Below are positions 56,766 through 64,000 of a stretch of 64,000 bases of DNA, in pieces. The DNA comes from Echinometra lucunter. Taxonomy: Eukaryota > Echinodermata > Echinoidea > Camarodonta > Echinometridae. A program made the translations under genes and the position numbers. The notes under the pieces are model-generated. The model had not been told where the DNA came from. It did not search any database and saw nothing but the letters and a program-made list of their open reading frames with translations. Position 1 is the stretch's first letter, and each line of letters begins with the position of its first letter. The stretch covers positions 310,001-374,000 of the forward strand of contig JAPZVO010000023.1 in NCBI GenBank assembly GCA_029962745.1, in the 5' to 3' direction.

Positions 56766-59700
56766 CCTTTCTCTCCCTTCCAGTTGGGTTCATCTTTTAT
56801 GGTTTCATCCATAAAATCAATCATGTCAGCTGTTTATCAAGTATGAAAGAAGTAACAAGATATGTAGGGGTGATTGCATACGTGATCGAATTCATACCGG
56901 CTCTTATTACACCCTTTCCTTGTTGGGGATACCACGAAATAAGAAACCCCGGGTCATGTTAGACGTGATATACTCTCAACAAAGAAAATATGATTTTCTT
57001 GTGTGGCTATTTTTTGTTTCTAAAATGTTGCTCTATTAAAAGAAAAGGTATTGTGCTAGTCAAGCGAAATGCTTTGGAGGGGATTGAGAGTATACAGACT
57101 ATTCTTCTTCTACTATTTAAAATTATATCAACTTTATGACGTAGGTTTCCGTATCTGTAGCGTTTTCATTTTTAAACAATGTATGCAAAAGCTTCGTAGA
57201 CCGATCTCAAAGACGAATCTTCTGTTATTTCATTTCACAATGAATAAAAACTACTACCGAGATGTGCATGGAACTTCATAATGCTACAATTTGCCAAAGA
57301 TGATGTCATGTGAATATCAATGATGTGCAGTTTCTTTTGGGGGAAAACTTATAGCAAGCACAGAATTTCAGGAGTTCTCTAAGATGATGCGATAATGTCG
57401 ATGGTTGAGACATGGTTGATGCGGGATCGAAAGCAGGTCACATAATTTCGAGGGTCAGAGCGTTTATCGAACCTCTCCTGCAAGGGGGCTTGACATTAAC
57501 ATTTGAATGAAACTCAAATATTTTTCGCCTAAAGGTTTTTAAGTTTGTTAAAAGATTTTCGTCAGCATAATATCATTTTCAATTCCAATGTGTGAAGGCT
57601 GATAATAAGATTACATGTAGTCAGATGTACAGAAGTGAACTAGGCAATGGTTCTCACTTTTTTCTTAAATAATAACGAAGATGGGGAATGTGTTAAGGAA
57701 GGTAATTCTTACTTGAAAATGACCTTGTAGACACGATAGAGAACGATGACAAGCTTGGCTGCATGAATAAACTTCTTCCTTGCCTGTGAAAAAAGAAAGG
57801 ATATGAGAAAAGTCAGCAAAGAATATATTTTGTAACTGTAGGATGACCCCCCCCCCCCCCCTATTTATAACTCCCAAGAAACCCGCTGAAGCTACCCAAT
57901 ATCACAAATGGTAGAGAAGAACAACCCCAGCGTTTTTAAATTTTCTGTAATTTGTCCCAGTTTTTTGTCTGGGGTATTATAAAGTACAAATATCAAGATA
58001 CCTGCATGGATAACGCCATTTTTGAAATATTCCGCACAAATTGCATAAATGGAGAGAGAAAGATAGACGGATAAGACAGACAGAGAGAGGCAGAGAGAAA
58101 GGGAAAGAGGGAGAAATTCCACTCAAATTCCATTCCAAATCAAAAATGATTTGAAATTGTAATTCTGAGACAATAGCATTTTTTGATAATGTACATAAAT
58201 CAAAAAGGATACAAAGAAAGTCAGAAAGTAGCGAACACCCAAAAAGCGAAGCTTGTGTTGGGAACTCAGAAGACACAGTGACATTACTCAAATAATGTTA
58301 AATAATTACAAGCACATACATTATTCAAGGTTATCAGATGAAGGAATCGCAGTAAGGGGACAGAATTACAAAGAAAGAGAAAGAAATGATGAAAACTAAT
58401 TCTACTCTTAGTTTTGTTTCGGGGTCCTTTTCGTTACTAAATATCGACAAACCAAGGATTAAGCACTGAAATCAATATACTTTATTCTTTCTTCTGATTC
58501 AATTAGGCTTGCAATGTACGCTGTCTTGAGAAGATTACATGGTATATTTGTTACACTGGTCTCTATGTTACCCGGCTTTAGAAAAGTCAAATGGCATGTA
58601 TTGATTCAAACGACAGAGTTAATTCATCATTCTTTATGTTAACATTAACGTATCACAGTGAAGATGTCCTAAAGATTGATTCTTTTAGAAAGAAAATGGA
58701 CTATTCATAGAAATTCAAAGGATTGTGCTAACGTAAGATATCATTATTACATGCTATTCGTTACTTTAGGTATACCCCCCCCCAAAAAAAAAAAAAAATC
58801 CAAGTGTATTGATCTTTTTACAAACAGGAAGATATCAATTAAAAGTACGATACTTGAAATATTCCACCCCAAAGAATTTGTTTTGGAGATTGAAAGTAAT
58901 TTCATTTATCTCACAAGTTAGTCGAACAAAACAGAATTTAAAAAAAATCTGAAAGACACAAATATTTCGTTTCAGATAATAAGTTGATAATAGTTTTTTT
59001 TATTCAATCGAACACTGTAAGAGAAATTTCGGCACATTTCAAGATTTTTAGCTTCACTTTCCTAACTTACTGTATTTCGTAATTTCGATGACTTCGTAAT
59101 GCGCATAATTCATTGCTGTCAACTTGATGTGTATTTTTTCTACGTATTTTTCAAGATATGGGTAGAAAAAAAATATAGATTTGAAATTCTACTTATTGAT
59201 CTTAAAATTTCTTGACATTCTACAACGGTTATTTACGACTTTTTCAAGAGGACTTTTTGTCACTTCCAACACTTTCCCATCTACGATTGATTGTGATGTG
59301 AAAAACTAGTGCTAGCAAACACGGCAAACGTACCACAGTTTTGAAGTGTTTTGAAGCTGATATTGACTATTTTGGATGTTGTACGAAGAATTGGACTTAC
59401 ATTGAATGATGGTGAAAATACTCTAACTCTTGATATTCCCTCTCCCACATCGGGAGGAAGATCACAAAACTGAAAGTACTTGGTACGAACACGTCGTCGA
59501 TTCCGTGATTGATGTCGACCGCTATGATGCTGGCTTTGTTGAGGGTTGTTAGATTGATGGTGGGTACGACCTTGTGGTTGATGGAGGAGTCGATGATGAG
59601 CCATGTTGCTGGATGCGTTGTTAAAGGTTTCTGATAGAGAGGGACCCAACGTGTTCATCGGATGCATAGCCATACTGAGGCTTAATGTTGTCGAGTTCGA

Positions 59701-61608
59701 TTCTGACTTCAAAATCTTCAATTTGAAGTGGTGGTCGTGTTAGTCATGCAATTTAACATCAAATTCAGGCCATGTTTGAAGCTATACAAACTGTACAGAT
59801 TGTATATAAATAATTAGTCGTTTTAACATTACTGAGGGGTGTCAATCTATGCTTCATATCCTTTAGGAATCATGCGCAGATGATATCTAACAAATCGTTG
59901 TCGTAATGTGCACATTCGGTTATTGCTATTAGTATCATGATACATCGAATCCAGTCGGTGCTCCGAATAGTTGTAGAGTTTATTACGTCGCCGTTTGTCG
60001 TGCAGGTGTGGGTGACAACTATTTGATATCTATTTCCGTCGTTTAGATGAGAACCATTAAATCGTGCTGCTATCTAAATCAAACATTTAATCGGACAGTT
60101 CACCAGGATGTTTTCAAGTTGCTGTCACGTTTTAACATGAGTGCAGAGTCCTTCATGGCTGTCAAAAAAACCTCATTATACCCAGGTGCTACGATATTAA
60201 TCTATCGTCTGCTCTCATCAAGGCACATTTGATAGTCAAATATTGTGACGTCATAATGTCTTGCTTGATCCGAATTCAAGTACCGCTTTGAAAGGGAATA
60301 TTACGGGAATGATGCCTTCTCTGGAGGACTGTCAAAATGTTTTTGTTAGTCGAAATTGCTGAAGAAAACTTACTGTCACGTCTCCGTTTGTTAGGTCAGA
60401 GAGTAACATGTTCACGATGACAGACCTAATACGCGATTAATCACAGATCAGAAAGATTATTACCAAGCGTTTATATTAAAAGGCGATGGCATCTTTCGAC
60501 ATAGCAGCCACCATATATAACCTGCTTCCACTGTAGCCTCCCAATTAAGACTGTCCAAATGAATTAGTGAACGTCGTGTTTGAGGGAGATTTTTCTAGAC
60601 CTCTTAAAACATTGTTAAACATATTCCGATAATCAATATTCACTCATTAAACATTGTCCTCCTCTAAGAAAAGCTTCTCATCATCATCATCATATATAGT
60701 CAATGTCACTGGACTAACCGGGTCAATGCACGGTTATGATCACCGTCTCAACAAACATCGATAATATCTGATTCAATGTGACTGTTGCTTCTATACCCCC
60801 ATTCCAGACTCGTGCGCCAACTGTACATAGGATGCTCGCCATAACCAAAGCACCAGTCAGAATTCGCGTTCTATCTTCTCAACAGCTAACGACGATTTAC
60901 TTAATGAGAAATGTTTTGGTAAATTCCAGGTCTTTGAAAGATAAATCAGTTTAATTCAAGTTGTGTTATAAGTATTACGACCGCTGGAGAATTGCTGAAG
61001 CCATCAGGAAGTCTCGAGTACCTATGCGTGCTGTCTCCAGGCAGAACGAGCTATCGCGACAGGGGCATCGAATTTATGACGATTGTGTTTCGCGCGCACG
61101 ACTGGTCTTGAAAAGAGGTGTATATATCGTTAGTTGATTCTCTCAGCCATTGCAGTTATTGTAGGATTGAGATAACTATTTGAATCGGAATCGAGCTCGT
61201 GGTAAAGTTGTTATGGAGATGGTCGGTGGGGGTGAATTTCAAACAATAAAGTAGAAATAAATACGACTATTGTTTGCTCCTAAATTAATGTCTATAGACA
61301 TCATTATTACCCTTATATCCATTATTCAAGGCGTCTTTTTTCCTCAAATGACGGCGTCATTCTACAACAAATTATTGTTGAAGAATGACGTGATGGAGGT
61401 ATAGGTTATAGAGATATCCTAATGGAAAAACAGTTACAACTTGGTTGGAATATGCTATTGATTATGATGTAGCAGTTTATATTGAGCACATAGTCACTCG
61501 CAAATTCTGGTACGAATAAAAAAAGTGAGTGAAAATTTAACCTCCAAACAAAATAATACATCGCTTGTAAAAAAGTAGTAACCTATTTATGAAGAAGTCC
61601 TAGGAAAA

Positions 61609-61648
<40 letters not shown>

Positions 61649-64000
61649 AAAAACGGGAGAGAGGTAGAAATAGAGAGGGAGAGAGAGGTGGGTTAGAAAG
61701 AGATGGAATGGAAATTCATATTTTTCACTCAATTTCATGTTAACTTCATTTCTAAACAAATTAATGAACAGCTATATTTCTGATATCTTTATCTGTTAAA
61801 AAAAAAAGACAGGATACGAACGAAAATATCATGAAAGTACAAACATAAGTCATGTACTATGACATGCCCTACTATTTTGCAGCATACCGGCTCATCTGCC
61901 ATGTTTAGGATTCGATTTCAAGCAAGTGATGAGATACATTTCAACTGGGGTTTGACTTCTGTTTACCATTGTCATAGTAACAAACCTATGACCTCAACCC
62001 CAGTCACGGATGGCGTTTTCTTTAGCATGAAAGGTTAAGTGACAATCTTGTTCATGTATTCGATGAATCAGTCACAAAAAATGGTTTCGATCCGTCAGAA
62101 GTATGAGGATAATAAGTGACATAGAAATCATTCTGACCAGTCTTGTCTTCCCTGCATACTGCTGCTTATGATTTCCTAAGTCATATATTTAGGTTTGCAT
62201 ATTATAATACATTCTACAAACAATTAATATCAATCATTTCCCCGTTCTGATCTTCGGGCTTCATTTTTATGAAACGTTTCTTAATACAGTGGCAGAGGCT
62301 GAATCTTTTCAGGTCTGCTCTCTTTCAATTTCTGAGTCGTAGCCTGAAAAATTCTTCCTTCTCTGAATCTAAATTTAGATGTATTCTCACTCCTCTTCAC
62401 ACTTAATCGCACCCTTTCCACTTCTCTTTGATCATTGTCGAAGACTTTTTTACCCCACAAACTTTAACACACCTTATTGCATCGACTCTTCTCTGGAGTA
62501 AGTATTCTATTTTTAAGATCTAACGGATTTTGGTCTTGAAAAGGAATCGGATTATCAGTGAATGGGAGAAGGTGACAGAGTTGCATCCGCTTGGCCAGAG
62601 TATATCTGAAGAATTGTACCAATAGAATCATTCCAAGTGTTATGTTTATATAACGACTGAGTGGGTACTTCGAGAAATAATGACTATTTCCCCTAGTAAT
62701 TTGGAAAGCTTGAAATAGGCAGTTTATGGACCGTCCTCGCATGCAATGAGAAAAGCTAGTCATACGGAAAAACAAATTAATGAGGATGTTGTACGACTGC
62801 ATCCAAAGTCCCGTGCAAGAAAAGAGGGTAGGGCCGTTTAAAATGGGAACCGAAAATTTCACATTTTTTTATATGGGACCATGCTTCAGCAGTGAAACAC
62901 GGTGTGCTATGACTTACTGGGTGATGCAACTTGAAAGACATAATGTCACTTGCCGTCAAAATCGCTTTTTGGGAATTGTGTTAGATTTTTGGAGTTGTGT
63001 TTGAATCTAACTTTAATTGATTAAACATTTCGCAGGATGATCAAACTGGCCTGATATTGTATTATAAAGGCAAGACAAAGCAAGGAGCAAAAGAGCATGC
63101 AGCAACGTAACGAGGCTGATGGTGAAAACTTGTGTTCCAATTATTCTGCCGTAGATGTCGCTGTACAATCTCTACCATTTTATCAAGATTCAAGATTCAG
63201 GTTTGGCACTATGGGGGGGGGGGGGGGGATGGATATAAACTTACTCCAAATATACCTCCCCTGTATATTACAACCTCTCTTTGTTGCTAGACATGCTTAG
63301 ACCTGTGATCGTGTTATCACAGGCCCAAAGACGTTTTAAACTCGCCCTGTTTTGATATTTCATTGTCATTCCTGACAATAATGTAGTCATTGTGCAACCC
63401 TTGTGTATAAATATGTATCGTAGCACCAAACAGTTATGTACATACTTAATCCTCCTTCAAAATTAGACATACCGTTGTTACATTCTAACTGATTTGTTTT
63501 CGTTGCATAAAGTGGTATAATATTGATAGGTGATAAAGGTCGTCATCTTCTTTTCGAGTTCCTTCTCCCCACTTCGTCTTCTTTTTCTCTTTCATGTCCA
63601 CTTTATTCTCGAGATTCATGCCTCCCTAGCCACGCCTCTTCTAATTACTTATTTGGGGCGGGGCAGTAAAGCAAATCGAAAAGATATTCATCCCATATCG
63701 ACAGAACATCAAAGAAAACGATTTTTTAGACCTTTTACTTGTAGCATGCATGCATGTAATAATTTCACATTTAGAAAGGGCATATCACATGTTTTATGTA
63801 TTGGAAAATAATTCAAAAGATCTTTTCCTTACCTCTTCTCTCCTTCGTATTTCTTTCATCGCTTCTTGTTGTTTGATGAGAAGGCTTATTCTTCTCCATT
63901 CTGACATTCTTGAACTGATTAATCCCCTTCGACCGAACAACGAACCCGACGATCCCCCGACATCATTCCCGTCCTGACCGCCCTGTTCATACAAGCTAAA
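44287..64000 (-). CDS. CNBD2-like protein, minus-strand paralogue (16 coding exons in window, 5' partial)
   Basis: Sixteen exons joined across GT-AG introns give 741 residues from the window edge to TAA/TGA-type stop at 44287, with every phase matching. Order: charged N-terminal helix (SEWRRISLLIKQQEAMKE), His/Gln/Ser-rich stretch, basic helix KKFIHAAKLVIVLYRVYKVI, SFDRNYFKVKKE motif, first CNBD (about 262-378) with a canonical cassette FGEIAILHHGRRTAT keeping Glu and Arg, then a second CNBD (from about 388) interrupted after SEWIYVVKSG by a ~190-residue polar insert and resumed at SVFVQVELLHPKDCF and GAECIMVKKDFF. It ends in a Trp/Tyr-containing tail like the plus gene. The family is CNBD2/CRIS, linked to cAMP binding and sperm function in mouse; that role is inference here. 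Its cassette is closer to consensus than the plus-strand copy. The 5' exon runs off the window. Confidence 0.8.
44936..44995 (-). CDS. CNBD2-like (-) exon 15
   Basis: 60 nt, phase 0/0, acceptor TTGTCTAACAG, donor GTAAGT. GLSSLDFDFGFDYEQSSVSL aligns with GLNSVLFKSIGGSPSLTLT. Confidence 0.85.
45352..45477 (-). CDS. CNBD2-like (-) exon 14
   Basis: 126 nt, phase 0/0, acceptor TTTCATCAG, donor TGCTTC|GTAAGT. An Arg-rich insert end (PLRRRRASV) is followed by the second-CNBD strand SVFVQVELLHP. Confidence 0.86.
45805..46095 (-). CDS. CNBD2-like (-) exon 13
   Basis: 291 nt, phase 0/0, acceptor TTCATTTCAG, donor AAATCA|GTAAGA. Encodes part of the insert: an acidic SESDEDELD patch, Met/His repeats (HMVTHMINHVTNHM) and a Ser/Arg-rich end. 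Confidence 0.82.
46359..46471 (-). CDS. CNBD2-like (-) exon 12
   Basis: 113 nt, phase 1 in, 0 out, acceptor CTCCTCCACAG, donor AGATCG|GTAAGA. A basic, Ser-rich insert segment (SRKRRNKTLSLPD). Confidence 0.82.
46712..46859 (-). mobile_element. tRNA-derived SINE fragment in intron
   Basis: On the minus strand, GGTCAGTGGTAGAGCAGTGG (A box) and GGGTTCGAAACC (B box) are correctly spaced, followed by a body with AATGCCCTTTGGTAAGG. No long tail is left. Confidence 0.78.
47060..47174 (-). CDS. CNBD2-like (-) exon 11
   Basis: 115 nt, phase 0 in, 1 out, acceptor ATGTCTAG, donor CACAG|GTAATC. GTCQVLMQLK aligns with GACHVLKELK; the insert begins after it. Confidence 0.84.
47468..47528 (-). CDS. CNBD2-like (-) exon 10
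   Basis: 61 nt, phase 2 in, 0 out, acceptor CTATTACAG, donor AAATCG|GTAAGA. RGQVIVKDSAKSEWIYVVKS matches the plus gene's KGAVVCLNSNKTEWIYVIKS, with the same intron after KS. Confidence 0.88.
47612..47752. mobile_element. 141-bp MITE with TA target duplication
   Basis: Ends CACTGTTAGAACAGTTGTTTAAA and CTAACAGTG are inverted, flanked by TA (47610-47611, 47753-47754). The inner motif GAACCTACCAA is also inverted. A related truncated copy lies at 51463-51590. Confidence 0.8.
48032..48109 (-). CDS. CNBD2-like (-) exon 9
   Basis: 78 nt, phase 2/2, acceptor CCTTTCTTTCAG, donor TACAA|GTAAGT. QINFMKYWPIEILKQHPEMC starts the second CNBD. Confidence 0.86.
48418..48790 (-). mobile_element. tRNA-derived SINE with (ATT)n tail
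   Basis: On the minus strand the head carries ATGCTCTGGTGGTTC (A-box-like) and GTGGGTTCAAATTCC (B box). The body has CAGGTGAGGTGAATGGGTACCTGGCAGGAATTC, then a TGATATGCGCTATACAAG motif and a (TTA)n tail at 48418-48497. It sits in the intron between exons 8 and 9. Confidence 0.85.
48893..48935. repeat. (CT)n microsatellite touching a splice donor
   Basis: Uninterrupted CT run. On the transcribed strand it reads (GA)n starting at the fifth base of the exon 8 donor GTATGAGAGA. Confidence 0.95.
48939..49179 (-). CDS. CNBD2-like (-) exon 8
   Basis: 241 nt, phase 1 in, 2 out, acceptor GCTGCCTACAG, donor CTCAG|GTATGA. Holds the whole canonical cassette FGEIAILHHGRRTATV. The donor runs directly into a (GA)n repeat. 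Confidence 0.88.
49824..49897 (-). CDS. CNBD2-like (-) exon 7
   Basis: 74 nt, phase 2 in, 1 out, acceptor TTTCTTCCCAG, donor GTCTG|GTAAGT. PPKRVIIRQGHYAENFYFVI gives CNBD beta strands with the RQG turn. Confidence 0.88.
50276..50364 (-). CDS. CNBD2-like (-) exon 6
   Basis: 89 nt, phase 0 in, 2 out, acceptor TTTCTTACGCAG, donor GAATT|GTAAGT. ALIGLQTMKSFAEYP aligns with ALVSLRNTLDAFCEFP. A second AG 18 nt inside (TTGGTTTGCAG) would drop six residues in frame. Confidence 0.86.
50721..50795 (-). CDS. CNBD2-like (-) exon 5
   Basis: 75 nt, phase 0/0, acceptor CTCTGTACAG, donor GCATCG|GTAAGT. Same length and position as plus-gene exon 4. Confidence 0.87.
51091..51217 (-). CDS. CNBD2-like (-) exon 4
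   Basis: 127 nt, phase 2 in, 0 out, acceptor CTATGACAG, donor AAAGAG|GTGAGC. Ends GLSFDRNYFKVKKE, matching the plus gene. Confidence 0.87.
51463..51590. mobile_element. Truncated TA-type MITE
   Basis: Shares the left end CACTGTTAGAACAGTTGTTTAAA and GGTAGGTTCAT with 47612-47752, but the right end is missing where the element at 51591 begins. Confidence 0.75.
51591..52014 (+). mobile_element. MITE of the GCCCGNCGCACAC family, copy 2
   Basis: Starts TTTAGCCCGACGTACATT and ends GTGTGCGGCGGGGTTA. Internal blocks (CGATCCGACTGC, ATCCGATTTTCG, TTCGGAATAATGATAG) match 23672-24089 in inverse orientation. It lies inside the 6.5-kb intron. Confidence 0.75.
54161..54319. mobile_element. 159-bp palindromic MITE
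   Basis: Left end GAGACCGTTTCATCAACATTTGTCG and right end CGACAAGTCCTTTCATGAAACGCTC are inverted. Internal TGTCGGATAAAAC occurs twice. The target-site duplication is unclear. Confidence 0.65.
54846..55200 (-). mobile_element. Probable LINE 3' end with (TTGAA)n tail
   Basis: On the minus strand AT-rich sequence ends GTGGAAAATAAATG followed by (AATTG)n about seven times. An AATAAA next to a pentanucleotide tail is typical of CR1/L2-type non-LTR elements. No reverse-transcriptase frame is included, so it is 5'-truncated or only similar. Confidence 0.5.
56715..56762. repeat. (CT)n microsatellite
   Basis: Pure CT run in the large intron of the minus-strand gene. Confidence 0.95.
57713..57783 (-). 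CDS. CNBD2-like (-) exon 3
   Basis: 71 nt, phase 0 in, 2 out, acceptor TTTTTTCACAG, donor TTCAA|GTAAGA. ARKKFIHAAKLVIVLYRVYK parallels the 71-nt exon 2 of the plus gene. It is separated from exon 4 by a 6.5-kb intron. Confidence 0.86.
59401..59715 (-). CDS. CNBD2-like (-) exon 2
   Basis: 315 nt, phase 0/0, donor TTCAAT|GTAAGT. The acceptor AAATTGAAG is preceded by a good branch-point-like TGACTAAC but has a poor pyrimidine tract. If it is not used, translation could begin at the in-frame ATG at 59673. Encodes a His/Gln/Asn-rich stretch and RNRRRVRTKYF. Confidence 0.65.
59716..63832. other. First intron (in window) of the minus-strand gene
   Basis: No supported exon. A 132-codon minus frame at 62464-62862 has no domain and no matching splice pattern. 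(GA)n lies at 61612-61644. The purine-rich and AT-rich remainder shows nothing further. Confidence 0.45.
63833..64000 (-). CDS. CNBD2-like (-) exon 1 in window, 5' partial
   Basis: Open to the window edge, donor AGAGAAGAG|GTAAGG in phase 0, compatible with exon 2. Gly/Ser-rich, then a charged helix SEWRRISLLIKQQEAMKEIRRREE. Its assignment to this gene rests on phase and orientation only. Confidence 0.55.

Larger units (their letters stand above)
52015..57712. other. Large intron of the minus-strand gene, remaining part
   Basis: No exon is needed by phase between 51217 and 57713. Contains (GA)n at 52818-52857, a palindromic MITE at 54161-54319, a LINE 3' end at 54846-55200 and (CT)n at 56715-56762. 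Frames up to 108 codons are unsupported. Confidence 0.5.

Noticed and set aside
62464..62862. 132-codon minus-strand frame as an extra exon of the minus-strand gene
   Set aside because: No domain, composition like intron DNA, and phases already match between the flanking exons without it.

Overview
This is an intron-bearing animal (metazoan) genome window, AT-rich and dense in repeats. The likely source is an echinoderm, probably a sea urchin. The reasons are a foldback transposon built like the sea-urchin TU elements, several tRNA-derived SINEs with (ATT)n tails, many short palindromic DNA-transposon derivatives, and long poly(G)/poly(C) and dinucleotide runs. That assignment is inference; no species is claimed.

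Three protein-coding loci are supported. (1) At 3113-3844 (+) a single coding exon encodes a 243-residue membrane protein with a C-terminal C3HC4 RING finger, resembling the ER E3 ligase RNF26. (2) At 30977-42541 (+) fifteen coding exons, joined by GT-AG introns with matching phases, give an 814-residue protein related to CNBD2 (cyclic nucleotide-binding domain-containing protein 2; CRIS in mouse sperm). (3) At 44287->64000 (-) sixteen coding exons give a second CNBD2-like protein (741 residues inside the window, its 5' end outside). The two paralogues are convergent (tail to tail, 1.75 kb apart). They share domain order and several intron positions but differ at others, so the duplication looks old. 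In both, a first canonical CNBD keeps the Glu and Arg of the phosphate-binding cassette, while a second CNBD is divergent and interrupted by a long, low-complexity insert.

The first 30 kb is mostly repeats. 1-1665: (TA)n tracts around a 420-bp tandem repeat that ends in a long palindrome. 2346-2685: a ~165-bp tandem pair. 4950-10680: an old duplication whose two copies each carry a different insertion (a SINE in one, a 1.3-kb terminal-inverted-repeat element in the other), with an inverted-repeat element holding an 18-bp minisatellite between them. 10681-16535: a 2.86-kb tandem duplication containing ~85-bp repeats and tRNA-like segments, with matching inverted ends. 16771-17105: a (TAGTCG)-type array. 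17825-17943: a SINE fragment with target-site duplication. 19904-21883: the TU-like foldback element. 22-30 kb: several MITEs. The introns and flanks of the CNBD2-like genes also carry MITEs, SINEs, dinucleotide repeats and one probable LINE 3' end.

Gene models come from reading frame, splice-site and phase consistency, plus comparison of the two paralogues. No alignment, RNA evidence or database search was available.
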